Assembly (NCBI GenBank): GCA_035048485.1
Contig: CM068592.1
Location: forward strand, 35,844,001 to 35,908,000
Reading direction: 5' to 3'
DNA length: 64,000 nt
Source of the DNA: Pteria penguin
Taxonomy: Eukaryota > Mollusca > Bivalvia > Pterioida > Pteriidae
Part shown: positions 1 to 11,685 of the stretch, in pieces
Layout of the letters: the number at the start of each line of letters is the position of its first letter
Numbering within the stretch: the first letter of the stretch is position 1
The notes under the pieces: model-generated
What the model was told of the DNA's origin: nothing
Database searches by the model: none
The model's input: only the letters and a program-made list of their open reading frames with translations
Program-made: the position numbers and the translations under genes

Positions 1-1
1 A

Positions 2-480
2 GGTTGGGCACATCCCTCTAAAGAGAGATATACCCCGTTTAGAGAGATACTTCATTAGCATTTAAAAATTGTCTCTCTAAAGTGGGATTTTTTCCAGCTT
101 AATGCACGAGTTCCTTAATACTAAAAATCAAAATTTTGGAATTTTGATTTGAAAATTAATTAAAAGTGCACATACGATGTCCTAAACAATATTTGTAAAG
201 AATGTTTGGAATTTCTATCAACCGTTTTCGACTGTTTATAGCTGCAGAAGTTTTACATCATCAAACTCGAAAATGGTACATCCTACAGGTCTGCATCTTT
301 TACAAACATTGTTCAGTATATATACTGTAGATAAGCGATTTTAAGTTTCAGGTAAAAATTATAAATTTTGATTTTTTAGTTCTTAGGAACTCATGCATTA
401 AGGTCGAAAACATTCCTCTTTAGAGAGACAATTTTTTAAATGCTAATGAAGTATCTCTCTTTAGAGGGATGTGCCCAACC
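2..480. mobile_element. MITE with long terminal inverted repeats
   Basis: The first ~150 bases are repeated in reverse complement at ~345-480. The left end begins GGTTGGGCACATCCCTC and the right end closes GGATGTGCCCAACC. Arms match closely, including the AGAGAGATA-type blocks, and no ORF lies between them. This is a non-autonomous DNA transposon of about 480 bp. Its superfamily cannot be set because only one flanking base exists on the left, so the target-site duplication cannot be tested. Confidence 0.8.
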
Positions 481-481
481 C

Positions 482-1265
482 ATTTAAGCTACATTGCTCC
501 ATCATTCATTGGGATCATTTACTGACACTGATTCAGTTTACATTAGAGTCAGAGGTAGATGAATCATTTGTATATGTACTGCAAGATCGAAACCTTAGTG
601 TCTTTGATGCAGAACCAAAGACTCAACAAACAAGGTGATTTACTATTTCCTCCTTTAACTGTACCAAAAATCATGAATCAAATAGACAATCAGAGAAAAT
701 TCGAAATAATTGGTATATATTTCATATACGATACCTCGTTGCCGTCGTTACGGCGCTCATTTCGATTTTAGATGTAGCGTAATCTCATTTAAAAAGACAC
801 TTTAATCCTTTGACAATTTTTCTTATAAATGGCAAGCTATCAATCAAAATATATGCAAATGATCTCTATGGAAATACCGGATGTTTATAAATCACTAAAC
901 CAAACGGTCAAAAGCAATTCCGGGTGATTCTTTCAACTGCAAGAAATGAGGTGAAATACAATGTAAATAATTACCATAAATAAATCTGATTTCTCACTTT
1001 AACATTTAGTAGCAGAGAATGTTTACTAGCATAAGGCTACTGGGCACATGTTTGTAATTTATTTTTATTTCGCCCCTTCCTTCTCCTAAAGAGTAAATTT
1101 TTCAAGATCTAAAACATACCGGCTATTCTCTTATCGAGAAAATTGTTCTCTCTCTTTCTGTTTATTTGTTTGATTATTCATTCATATTTTCTTTAGATTT
1201 TTTTTTTGGGGGGGGGGGGATTATTATGGCTGGGTTTCTGTTTTTGTTTTGGGTATTTTTTCTTT
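482..1265. other. Intergenic DNA, nothing recognised
   Basis: AT-rich sequence with no ORF that looks like a protein family and no repeat structure I can define. The 70-residue ORF at 559-771 has no recognisable domain. Confidence 0.5.
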
Positions 1266-1270
1266 GAATT

Positions 1271-1330
<60 letters not shown>

Positions 1331-1408
1331 TTATTTATTTATTTATTTATTTATTTATTATTTATTTATTTATTTATTTATTTATGTATTTATTTATTTA
1401 TTTATTGA
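1266..1408. repeat. (TTTA)n microsatellite
   Basis: About 140 bp of nearly pure TTTA with two one-base phase slips. It produces a spurious Leu/Phe/Ile/Tyr-rich ORF that is not a gene. Confidence 0.97.
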
Positions 1409-2241
1409 AAACTTCATTTTGTAATTAAATTTATTTTGAGACTTCCAATAATCGATGTAAGCGTCTATTCCACTTTTCTAAAAATATGAAATTCTCAGTT
1501 ATATCTAAGTGAGGAAGAAAATGAAGTTGGTCTGGATGCCCCTTATTTCTCTCATTTTTACAATAAATTAAGTAAAGTATGCCCAATCTTTGATGTCCGT
1601 TTGTACGTTCATTGGTTAGTCTGTGCGTACACAATGTGAAATAAAAGCTGTAATCTTGTTTGTGTGATGCATAAATATTGCAACAAACGTGAGTCTTTTG
1701 CTTTTTTTTCATATCATATATTGATATTTTTGACAGTACAAATTATAATGCAAATTTAAACTATATAGACTAAGTTGAAGGGGCCCACACATTAATCTTG
1801 AATAGGGTTAGCATTCAAAACAAGGAATGGATGGGTAAAAGAAGTATGCGTATCTGTGGTTAACATAAACAAATGTCATTATTTTTGTAGCTTGTAAGGG
1901 GGGATTCTTGGTCTAAAAATAAGTATAAACTAAATGAATTAAAACACAGAAAGCTTGAGATTTCTGATATAAAAAAAGAAAAAAAATATTCACTATTTTC
2001 ATACCTCTCAGTCAGTTTGCTCCACGATCATAACAATAATAATAAATGTAATATCTGAAACAACTTTCCATGAGATAGTTGAATAATACATAAACACTCT
2101 AAACAAACAGTCTTAGCAAAAATCTAAATCATATATGCAATTCATTCATCATGTGATTAAGGGTAATTATCTTTTCAATGACAGGGCCATGAAAATGAGA
2201 CTAAATGTAAAACAAAATCTAACTACGTTCCTCGTTTCAAT

Positions 2242-2276
2242 CAGGGACGTATATATCTTAGATATATACGTCCCTG
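2242..2276. repeat. Perfect 17-bp palindrome with 1-nt spacer
   Basis: CAGGGACGTATATATCT is followed by a single T and then its exact reverse complement. It may be the collapsed remnant of a MITE. Confidence 0.85.
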
Positions 2277-2399
2277 TTTCAGTTTAGTTGTTTATTTGTT
2301 TGTTTGCTTCTATTTTGTTTGTTTATTTGGGTTTTTATTTACGTTAGGGTCGTGATCATACATACATGTATATCAAACCAGACCACATGTTGTTTGTTT

Positions 2400-2550
2400 G
2401 TTTCTTGTTTCACGCCACGCCAGAATTATTTCACCTGTATGTTGACGGCATCTGTCGGATTATTGCTTTACGTCACGCCAGAATCATCTCACCTGTATGT
2501 TGACGGACGCCAGAATCATTTCACCTGTATGTTGAGGGCATTTGCCACAT
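2400..2550 (-). repeat. Three tandem SINE-tail fragments
   Basis: Three partial copies of the 3' part of the tRNA-derived SINE of this window (motif TTTCACCTGTATGTTGACGG) lie head to tail at about 2425, 2485 and 2518. No tRNA-like head is present, so these are 5'-truncated or duplicated fragments. Confidence 0.65.
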
Positions 2551-3169
2551 GCATTAACTGCACTGGAATCTAGAGTTGCATTAATTGCTTTGGAATCTAG
2601 ATTGATGCAAGGGACCAACCGTAAGTAGTTAAGGATCTCCAACGTCAACCATGAGACGGCTGATACAATGAACAGAGAAATGAATGATTTTTTTTTCATT
2701 CTCAGTCCATAACAAGGGAGTGACATAGATCCGTTAATAACAAGGGAGTGACATAGATCCGTCAAGTTGATAGCTTTATGCACGATAAGTCATAAAATAT
2801 TTTTTAAGTTACATTTTGGTCTAATCTGTTTAAAATATGCAGAAATGTGATAATTTCTGCATATTATATATATAAATTTATGCAGAAAAAAGAAAAGTTT
2901 GAATGATTTATTTGTACAGAGTAGGCATTGTCTCGTTCACGTAAACAAAGGTGTTCTAGAATAATTAGTTACAGTCTTTCGATTTGAAATTAAAGCTCCG
3001 TACAGGTATGTTAAACTTTATTTATTTATTTATCTATATACGTATTTATTTTCGAATGCAACGGTCGTCTGAAATTTGTCTTCACGACCGAAGACACTAT
3101 GAACGAAGACACATTGACTCTTAACTTTGTGAATCAAATCACAGTAATATGAGGATTGGCGAGTTTATC

Positions 3170-3356
3170 CATGTGCGGATCCAGAGGGGTGGACCGGGGG
3201 TCTGGACCCACCCTGAGATTCGGCAAAAATTACTTTTCTTGTTATTTTTCTATGTTAAATAAGTAATGTTACATATAAAACCATTTGTGGATCCCCTCGC
3301 GAAAAAATTAATCGGGAATGACCCCGTCTCGACAAAATGTCTGGATCTGTGCCTGA
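3170..3356. mobile_element. Probable short MITE
   Basis: The segment begins TGCGGATCCAGAG and ends CTGGATCTGTGCC, an imperfect inverted repeat, with a GGGTCTGGACCC block inside. There is no ORF. I infer a small non-autonomous DNA element from the inverted ends only. Confidence 0.4.
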
Positions 3357-4014
3357 CCTCGGACGTAAAATCTTGAAAATTCTGTTACCAAACTCAATAA
3401 TATTTCTGCATAATATCAATGGAATTTACCTAAAATATTTCGAATTTTGTGATATCTAAAACCTTCAGCTTGGGTGAAAAATTGCTTTAATGTTAAAGAT
3501 GGAAATCCGAAATACTGGAAACTATTTCATCATAATGACCTATGAAGTGTATATACATGGACATTTTCATCCGGGGGAAAATTGACGATATTGAATTTGA
3601 AGAATAAAACATGGATGTTCTATTTAATTTGCTGTGTAATTCAGTTATATCTAACATAAATAGTCATATAGAAAACATTAAAACTAAACTTTCTAACTTA
3701 TATTTAGAAGTTTTCATTGAAATTTTGTGGGAAGTATTAACTTGTGATATCAATGAGAGCTTGTGAAAATGGCAATACTAAATCTCACGTGACTGTTACC
3801 CTATAGCTGTATATCCTTATAGAAACTTTGATGAAACTTTTTATGATTTTTTTTTTTTTTTGTATCTATAACCCTCAACAAACTTAAAGGTGTTACTGAA
3901 AATATATATGTACATTTGTACTGTATTATGTCGAAAATTGTGAAAAGTTTGGTAAAAAAAAACACAAAAAACAAACACACAGCCATGAAAGATGGTATGA
4001 CCGCATTGCAAAGG

Positions 4015-4900
4015 AAAACCAGACTGTGTTCACTGAATTGTAAAATCGAGGTCAAGGTCACCAACGTTTCCTTCGGTCGGGGAGAACTCATCAATGTCTA
4101 CAAACTGACCAAATTTGAAGTTGGTATCGTTAAGGGTATGCAAGAGACCAAGCTAAATGCAAAATCAGACTGTATTCACCGAATCGTAAAATTGAGGTCA
4201 AGGTCACCAAGTTTTGTGTTGGTCTGGAAGACCTCATCAATGTCTACAAACTAAATAAGTTTGAAGTTGATATCGTTAAAAGTATGCAAGAGATCAAGCT
4301 AAATGCAAAAACAGACTGCGATTACTGAAGCATAAAATCGAGGTCAAGATCACCAAATTTTGTGTTAGTCGGAAAGAACTCATCAATGTGTACAAACTGA
4401 CCCAGTTTGAAGTTGGTATCATTAAGGATATGCAAGAGATCAAGCTAAATGCAAAATCAGACTGTGTTCACTGACGTGTAAATTGAAGTCAAGGTCACCG
4501 AGTTTTGTGTCTTTCAGAAAGTACTCATCAATGTCTACAATCTGACCAAGTTTGATGTAGGTATCGTTAAGGATATACAAAAGATCAAGCTAATGCAAAA
4601 TCAGACTGTGTTCACCGAAGCGTAAAATCGAGGTCAAGGTCACCCATTTTTGTGTCGGTCGGGAAAAACTCATTAATGTCTACAAACTGGCCATGTTTGA
4701 AGTTGGTTTCATTAACGGTATACAAGAAATCAAGCTAAACGCAAAAGCAGACTGTGTTCACTGAAGCGTAATATAGAGGTCAATATCACCAAATTCTGTG
4801 TCATTTGAAAAGAACTCATCAATGTCTGAAAGCAGACCACGTTTGAAGTTGCTATCATTAACGGTATGCTAGAGATCAAAATTGTTGACGCCGGACGGAC
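4015..4900. repeat. 146-bp tandem array, six units, with AGGTCAAGGTCA
   Basis: Six diverged units recur at 145-146 bp spacing; the AGGTCA block sits at 4049, 4195, 4341, ~4486, 4631 and 4777. Several units keep TCAAGGTCA, the shape of a monomeric nuclear-receptor site. The array ends in a GACGGACGGACAGACAG block near 4900. ORFs across it are repeat artefacts. Confidence 0.85.
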
Positions 4901-5236
4901 GGACAGACAGAATTCACCAATTCATAGGCCGGACTTGCTATGCAATCCGGTCAAATATGCAAGGAAATAATTATGATCGTTGTTCGATCATATAACAATA
5001 TTAGTTGTAATTTTTTCATACATGTGTAAGAATACAAAACATACATGTAATTTTGTCTTTTGCTTACATACAAGTAATTTATAGAAAATTCACAATATAC
5101 AAAAAAAAAGAGACAAAAATCACATTAAAGCTGTCTCTTTAAGTGACTAGTCCAGTACGGTTAAAACCTCTGTACGTTGTTTTTTTTTTCTACTTTTGTT
5201 GTGGTGGTGGTGTTTCTATGGGGTTTATTTCTATTT

Positions 5237-5312
5237 CAGCATCAATAACAGTTTTTTCGTCTATTGCAGGCACAGTGTTAACACATCTGTTAATTGCTTT
5301 AGTGTTATTTCA
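5237..5312 (+). pseudogene. Decayed tandem copy of the defensin signal-peptide exon
   Basis: This stretch matches the acceptor and signal-peptide exon at 5346-5417, offset by 110 bp. Both contain ATTGCAGGCAC followed by GTTAACACATCTGTTA and TTGCTTTAGTGTT. Here the start codon is GTG instead of ATG, and the frame reaches a stop soon after the hydrophobic core. It is best read as a duplicated exon that has lost function. Confidence 0.7.
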
Positions 5313-5379
5313 TATATTTATTTAGGTATTAGTTTTGGATTAATGCAGCATCAATGACAGTCTTTTCTTCCCATTGCAG

Positions 5380-5475
5380 GCACTATGTTAACACATCTGT
5401 TAGTTGCTTTAGTGTTGTGCTCGGTCATTGAAATATGCCCAGTGCAATCATCTGCACCATCCCCATCAAGTAAAC
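5380..5475 (+). CDS. Defensin exon with start codon and signal peptide
   Basis: The acceptor CCATTGCAG ends at 5379 and the ATG is at 5385-5387. Thirty codons encode a hydrophobic core followed by SSAPSPSSK. The exon ends in phase 1 at C5475, with donor GTAAGTATT. The acceptor only five bases upstream of the ATG implies a 5' non-coding exon farther upstream. Confidence 0.75.
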
Positions 5476-7709
5476 GTAAGTATTGACAAGGTGTTACAGA
5501 TTTATGGTATATGATTTGATGTTATAGAATTAATTGATATTATTTATGATATTTGTAAATAATTATGTATGCTACGTAACCCATGAATGAATCTGAAAAA
5601 TGTAATGTATGCAATTAATCCATTTTACGTCGTTTGCCGTTTGTATTTAAATTATATCTGCATGTATAAACATCTCTTAAATACAATATATCGCTATGTG
5701 TCTCATTGGTAATCACTTGACTAAAGTGTCAACAAGGAAAACGGGATCGATATATGGAAAGATATACGAACTAAGAGACGAACAGACGGACACAACAGTG
5801 GTACGTCATCTTCTGGAAAACAAATTTGCCCTTAGCCTTAGAGATAATTAAAAGTACTGTCTTTAATTAATGCAGTTACCACATGCTTATATTTTGGTCT
5901 CTTTCATCCATTTTTATAGCGTTCAAGTGTGAGCGATATACACACTCCAAAGCACTGAGACGCGAGGAGTGTATTAAGCATTGTGATAATAAAGGCTATT
6001 CTGACGGCTATTGTACCAGTAAAGGAATTTGCATATGTCGCAAGAAAAAGGTATATTGCATTGCTATATTAGGAATGATCAAACGTACATTGTATGATAT
6101 TATAAGACTCTTTTATAGGCTGCTATGAAAGATGCATCAGTTACACCCGAGGGGTCTCAAAATCAAGTAAAACCCGAGGCTTGCAGACTATAAAAGAGTA
6201 TTTTTCTCTCATATTTTTGACAGAGTATTGAAAAAAAAAATCGGAAAATATTCAACTTTATCGAATCAGAAAAATTTTTGTCATATTCGTGTTCAGCGTC
6301 CTCGAAAATGGTTTATTCTAAATTATTAAACCGTGATCGTTAGTCTCTTTGCTTTAAAGATATAAAACAATGTAGAAAAAGGAGTTTTTAATTGACGTTT
6401 TATTGAGACGTCACGTGGTATGTAATACACATAAATATCACATAGCTGTATTACAATACATGGGCCTGCTCTGTATCATATACGTAGATATGAGAGAAAT
6501 TATTATAAAAGATACATTGTATGTTGCATTACTATAAAAGGTACATTGTATGTTGAATTACTATAAAAGGTATATTGTATGTCGCATTGCTATTATTTTT
6601 AAAGATATTTATTCTGAAATCTATTCAGTGCCTCGGACGCCCATTTTGGTAATATATAGTCTCTTCGGTACTGTTGCAGACTTAGAATGAGGAAGGGAAA
6701 TGAGTTGTAGTTCGTATTACCTACCTACATAGTTCGTATTACCTACCTACATGACTGTGTGGAAAAAGCCAAAATTTTATTTTGTAAAATAGGACCATAA
6801 GTGGTGTCAAGTGTATGTTATTTTGGGACACTTAAAATAACGTTCCCGCAGGAAAGCATTTATGTGTCCACCCATGAGAAAGGAGCTTCATGCATGCACA
6901 AGGGAGAGAGAAGCTTCATGTATGTACAGGGAGATGCTCCTAAATATTCAAATAATAAAGAGTTATGTAACTCCGTGCCATCATGTCGCGATATAACTGA
7001 GATATTGTTGAAAACGATGTAAAACACAAATCAACCATTTTGTATGGAAGAATATATATATATTTCTAGTCAGTACCTTAAATAAATTATTTTCTTATAA
7101 CTTTATATTACCACTGGAGTTTTAATGCGCTATGAGTGAATTAGTCACTGAGTCGTACCTTGTATGGCATGGACTCAGTATATATTAATAATGTCATAAT
7201 TATTATGATACTAAAGAGTACTTTGTGACTTTGTTGTGTCGATTCGCAAAACAATATTATTCAAATCAGATAGAATCTAGTTCCACATAATAATGTTGCA
7301 AACGCATGCTACACACATTGCTATGCTATTATCGTTTTGGACTGAAGTGCGAGCGAAGGAAAATAAAAGAAGTCTAATGAATCAAATACGTGTATTTCTT
7401 CGCTTGTACATTCAGTGAAGTAACTCTTGAAAGTGTCTTTAAAATCACAGAAAAGAAAGCTTAAGTTCAACACCTTAAAATAAATAAATATCAGATAAAT
7501 AAAAAGGACACCAAAAGAAGTGAGTGTCTTTTATAAGTTAACGTATAAGAAAACACGGACTATCGTCAAAGTAGTAAATATCTTGCTGACAGCCGAAATC
7601 CACTCACCATTCAGGACGAACTTGAGCATATATGTACAATACTCACTAAAATTTATATGCTGTAAATATTTCTACAAATGTATTTTCTATTATTTATTTT
7701 CAGAATTGA
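5385..7709 (+). CDS. Invertebrate CS-alpha-beta defensin, secreted antimicrobial peptide (split gene)
   Basis: The gene model joins 5385-5475 and 5920-6050, with a likely last exon from 7704. Exon 1 encodes a signal peptide (MLTHLLVALVLCSVIEICP...) followed by a short Ser/Pro spacer. Exon 2 encodes the mature peptide with six cysteines spaced C-x(11)-C-x(3)-C-x(9)-C-x(5)-C-x-C, the CxxxC...CxC pattern of arthropod and mollusc defensins. The tail is basic (RKKK). The phase-1 junction makes Pro and is flanked by GTAAGT and TTTTATAG. The model gives 74 residues before the last intron; from 7704 one Asn and a stop would follow. Reading through the exon 2 donor would instead add about 24 residues to a stop near 6126. 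Such peptides act outside the cell on microbial membranes or lipid II. The family call rests on cysteine spacing. Confidence 0.75.
5920..6050 (+). CDS. Defensin exon with mature six-cysteine peptide
   Basis: Acceptor TTTTTATAG ends at 5919. The exon continues in phase 1 as PFKCERY... and ends CICRKKK at 6050, before GTATATTG. The six cysteines sit in ECIKHC, GYC and ICIC contexts. This is the functional core of the gene. Confidence 0.78.
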
Positions 7710-7815
7710 ATGATTTGTGCAGAGCAGGAAAAATGAAGTACTTTTTATAATGTGGTTAGCAATGTCCTCTTATTTCTCATGAACAGTTTAATAAATTCTT
7801 TAATTCACACTTTGC
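7704..7815 (+). other. Candidate last exon and 3' UTR of the defensin gene
   Basis: A good acceptor (TTATTATTTATTTTCAG) ends at 7703. In phase 0 the exon adds Asn then TGA at 7707-7709, and an AATAAA polyadenylation signal follows at 7790. That would end the peptide just after the basic tail, as is usual for defensins. The 1.65-kb intron is an inference. Confidence 0.4.
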
Positions 7816-7981
7816 AATTATTACTTTTTTGCTACATATTTCTGATCAAAATGAAATATGAAAATGTGAGTTGATAAGATAACAGTGAACAAAACAAACA
7901 TTTTGTAAGTTTTTTAAATCATGGATCCCTGAAGGGAACACAGATGGAATCAAAATCAGTACAAATTTAAGATGTGATATA

Positions 7982-8053
7982 GGATTAATTGAGACACTGG
8001 TATTCATATGGTATAGGAGTAGTTGAGACAATGTGTATTCATGTGGATGAGTT
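7982..8053. repeat. Left remnant of 34-bp minisatellite plus 9-bp target duplication
   Basis: Two units of the GTATTCATATGGTATAGG repeat match the large array after 10454. GGATGAGTT at 8045-8053 pairs with GAATTAGTT at 10454-10462, and both are one base from GGATTAGTT of the repeat consensus. Confidence 0.7.
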
Positions 8054-8649
8054 GGTTTCTAGACGTTTCGTCCACAGGATCGGTCGTCCCCAGATCATTC
8101 GTCCACTAGTTGTTTCGTCCACAATACCCTAGTTTATTCGTCCACAATGTAATTATATAATTAGATCTATTAATTCGATTACCTATACCTTTAGTTCTAA
8201 TTGCGTTAAGTGTTAGTACTAGATTTAGACATTCTTATGACAAAGATGATATTAATGACATATACTTGTATATTAGAATAATAGTTTTAAAAAGCATAAT
8301 ATTTTCAAACTTGCTCTTATCTTCATATTCATTTGGAAATTCGTCGATATTTACTGCATAATGAATATTAGTATGAAGATAAGTATTAAATAGATGATAA
8401 TAACATTGTTAAATAGGTCATGTGATGACAGTTGATGATGATTACTTAATAGGTTATGTGATGATAGTTGATGATAATTACGGACAAGCGCATACCATCG
8501 AAATGAAGAATGTTGATGATGATTACTTAGTAAGTCATGGGAAGATAGGTGATGATAATTTATTTTATATTAAAGATGTGATAATTATACGAAATTTGTA
8601 CATCAAGGTGAATACCTTTTACCGAAAGATAAAATCAAAGTGATGTTGT

Positions 8650-9112
8650 TTGTTACACAAGCCATGTCAAAATGATAAAAAGTCATTGCTGTCATTGCTC
8701 ATCATCACATTCGCTATGTCTTTTCATGTGTACTGTGTCTTAAGGTTATCCGACCTTGAATGCGACTCTTGTCTCCAATGGCAACACAGACTATGTAGCA
8801 CCGACATTACACTCCAAGAGTACCGTGCCATCAACAGAGGTGAACTGGTCATCCCTTTCCAATGTGCCACCTGTTCTTCTACCTGCCTTGTTCCGGAGAG
8901 ACCAGATATGGTTTACGACATTGAGACCATATTTCACCCCATTACCATCCCATCCCCACCTCCATTTCTACAGACTTGTACCTGCACTGAAACGAGAAGC
9001 TGAGGCTGTGGACATCACCGTGACCCTCGTATATGAACAACAACTCACCCGCTACCAGAGACAGACTTATAGGAGGATGCAACGTAAGCTCCAGGAACTT
9101 TGGGACAGCTAG
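8650..9112 (+). pseudogene. PHD-like zinc-finger fragment of a transposon
   Basis: One frame encodes CDSCLQWQHRLC followed about 26 residues later by FQCATC, the C-x2-C...WxH-x2-C...C-x2-C layout of a PHD finger. The continuation lies in another frame (8756-9112), ending with a basic Gln/Arg-rich helix before a stop, so at least one frameshift is present. It sits inside the TIR element at 8054-10453. I take it as the C-terminal remnant of the transposon protein, not a host chromatin reader. Confidence 0.55.
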
Positions 9113-9749
9113 GAAGATAAGAGACTGAAGACATCAGCATTCTTGGACGCCGCCGGAAAATTATTGTGATATAGTGATCTGTGAAATTATCATTTGTGAC
9201 TTTTTACTGTGTGCTGATTCTAATCTTTATTATGTATTATATTATATTGGTTTAAACAGTATTTATTTAGAAAATCGCATGAATTGTATAACATAACACA
9301 CATATATATATAGGATTGAGCAACAAGTCTTGGACTTATATAAAACTCTCTCCTGAAATCGAACATGAAATTACTAGTATATATAATATATAATTGGCCA
9401 ACATTATATATAATACAAATACATAAATGAAAATTCATTAGTATAAATTTCATGCTTATATTTACCATCTCGTTTAAACCTTGAAAATAACAATAAGGGG
9501 AAACGAAAGCAGGAAAAAGAAAAAGAGACAAAAGAAAGCAGAAAGAAAAAAAAATAAATATAGGAAATCAGACAATGATTATTTGTTATGTATGTATTTA
9601 AAATATATACCGTTGATACTAATAAATAAATGAATTTTGATTACATATTTTGTCATTCTTCATGAGCAATGACAAACATTGCCGATGTATCATGTATACA
9701 ATACAAGAAATCCTCATACAAATAAATTTGGGGTATCCGATCATCAAAT

Positions 9750-10263
9750 TTATTTAAAGTTAAGATAAATCTTTTTTCGTTTAATCTGTCAAAGTACATT
9801 TTTACGAACCCTCGATCTTTGTTAAATATTAATTTGATGTGCTCATCAATCAATCAATCAATCAATCAATCTTTATTTCCTCCCATAGGAGATCATCAAG
9901 ATAAGTAATTGCAAAATACATACATGAGGAAATAGATATAACAATTCAATAAGCAAACGTTTATACAATAAATATGAAGATGCATGTATACATACATACA
10001 AATATGTATACATGCTTACATTAATACGCATTTGCAGATATATATCTACGCATAGATCTACGTACTCAACTTAATCAGAATAAGTATACACTACAGAGAT
10101 CAGTTCACACAATGGAAAAACAACTGGTTGTCATTTATATCAATATTTGATATAATTACATCTGGTAGTTATTTAAAGTTAAGATAATTCGTTTTTCTTT
10201 TTATCTGTCAAAGTACATTTTTACGAACCCTCGATCTTTGTTAAATTTTAATTTGATGTGCTA
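9750..10263. repeat. Direct ~95-bp repeats flanking a ~315-bp insert
   Basis: About 95 bp ending AATTTGATGTGCT (9750-9844) recur at 10167-10263 with few changes. Between them lies DNA starting with six CAAT units, then TTTATTTCCTCCCATAGG. This looks like a retroposed fragment flanked by a very long duplication, or a local duplication. Confidence 0.6.
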
Positions 10264-10453
10264 TTAACTCACAGTGGACAGTATATATTTTAAATGACAT
10301 AATTGGTTGTTTGAACGATAATTATCACCTGTTTATGTGATTACTATGTTATTCATTGTGGATGAATCATCTGGGGACGGATCATCTGGAGACGATCTTA
10401 ACAGTGGACGAAGAAGCCAGTGAAGTATTTTGTGGACGAAAGATCCTGTAACC

Positions 10454-11515
10454 GAATTAGTTGTGACACTTTGTATTCATATGGTATAGGATTAGTTGAG
10501 ACACCGGTATTCATATGGTATAGAATAAATTGAGACACTTTGTATTCATGTGGTATAGTATTAGTTGAGACACTGTGTATTCATGTGGTATAGGATTAGT
10601 TGAGACATTTTGTATTCATGTGGTATAGGATTAGTTGTGACACTGGTATTTATATGGTGTAGAATTAATTGAGACACTTTGTATTCATGTGGTATAGGGT
10701 TAGTTGAGACACTGTGTATTCATGTGGTATAGAATTAGTTGTGACTCTCTGTATTCATATGGTATAGGATTAGTTGAGACACTGTGTATTCATGTGATAT
10801 AGGATTAGTTGAGACACTGGTATTCAATCGGTATACGGTAGGAGTCGTTGAGACATTCGTATTCATATGGTGTAGAATTAATCGAGACACTTTGTATTCA
10901 TATAGTATAGGATTAGTTGATACACTGCTATTCATGTGGTATAGGATTAGTTGTGACTCTCTGTATTCATATGGTATAGGGTTAGTTGAGACACTGTGTA
11001 TTCATGTGATATAGGATTAGTTGAGACACTGGTATTCAATCGGTATACGGTAGGAGTCGTTGAGACATTGGTATTCATATGGTGTAGAATTAATTGAGAC
11101 ACTTTGTATTCATGTGGTATAGGATTAGTTGAGACACTGTATTCATGTGGTATAGGATTAATTGAGACACTGCTATTCATGTGGTATAGGATAAGTTGTG
11201 ACTCTCTGTATTCATATGGTATAGGCTTAATTGAGACACTGTGTATTCATATGGTATAGGGTTAGTTGAGACACTGTGTATTCATATGGTATAGAATAAA
11301 TTGAGACACTGGTATTTATCTGGTGTAGAATTAATTGAGACACTGGTATTCATATGGTATAGGATTAGTTGAGACACTGGTATTCATGTGGTATAGAATT
11401 AGTTGAAACACTGGTATTTATATGGAGTAGAATTAATTGAGAAACTCTGTATTCATATGGTATGGGATTAGTTGTGACACTGTATATTCAATTGGTATAG
11501 GATTAGTTCGAGAAG
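10454..11515. repeat. 34/35-bp minisatellite array with higher-order structure
   Basis: About 30 diverged units of GTATTCATATGGTATAGG followed by ATTAGTTGAGACACT. A longer block of about 210 bp (10735-10935) is repeated at 10947-11180 and carries the variant CAATCGGTATACGGTAGGAG in both copies. ORFs on both strands are by-products. Confidence 0.92.
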
Positions 11516-11682
11516 TGTCACTAAAGTGAATTAATTAGATATATTTATCATCAAACTATGGTGATAATACGCACCCAAAAAACTCTCTACTGCTAGTAAG
11601 CCATGTCTGTGGTTTATAATCATCTCACTGATAATATAATGTGCCCAGACGGAACCCCACCCCTACCCCTATGACCCCCCCC

Positions 11683-11685
11683 TCC

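Larger units (their letters stand above)
8054..10453. mobile_element. TIR DNA transposon, probably MULE-like, inserted in a minisatellite
   Basis: The two ends are inverted copies. The left reads GGTTTCTAGACGTTTCGTCCAC and the right, reversed, GGTTACAGGATCTTTCGTCCAC. Both subterminal regions are studded with TTCGTCCAC-type repeats. Related 9-bp sequences flank the 2.4-kb unit, and minisatellite continues on both sides. A 9-bp duplication and an internal PHD-like coding remnant fit Mutator-like elements. No transposase core is readable, so the copy is defective. Confidence 0.6.

Noticed and set aside
1206..1424. Hydrophobic 72-residue ORF
   Set aside because: Encoded by a TTTA microsatellite.
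3801..4254. ORFs of 97 and 112 residues
   Set aside because: They overlap the 146-bp tandem array and have no domain.
8650..9112. Host PHD-finger gene
   Set aside because: Frameshifted and located inside a TIR element flanked by minisatellite.
10735..11180. Repeat proteins with HEYKVSQLI-type units
   Set aside because: Generated by the 34/35-bp minisatellite; frames change between units.
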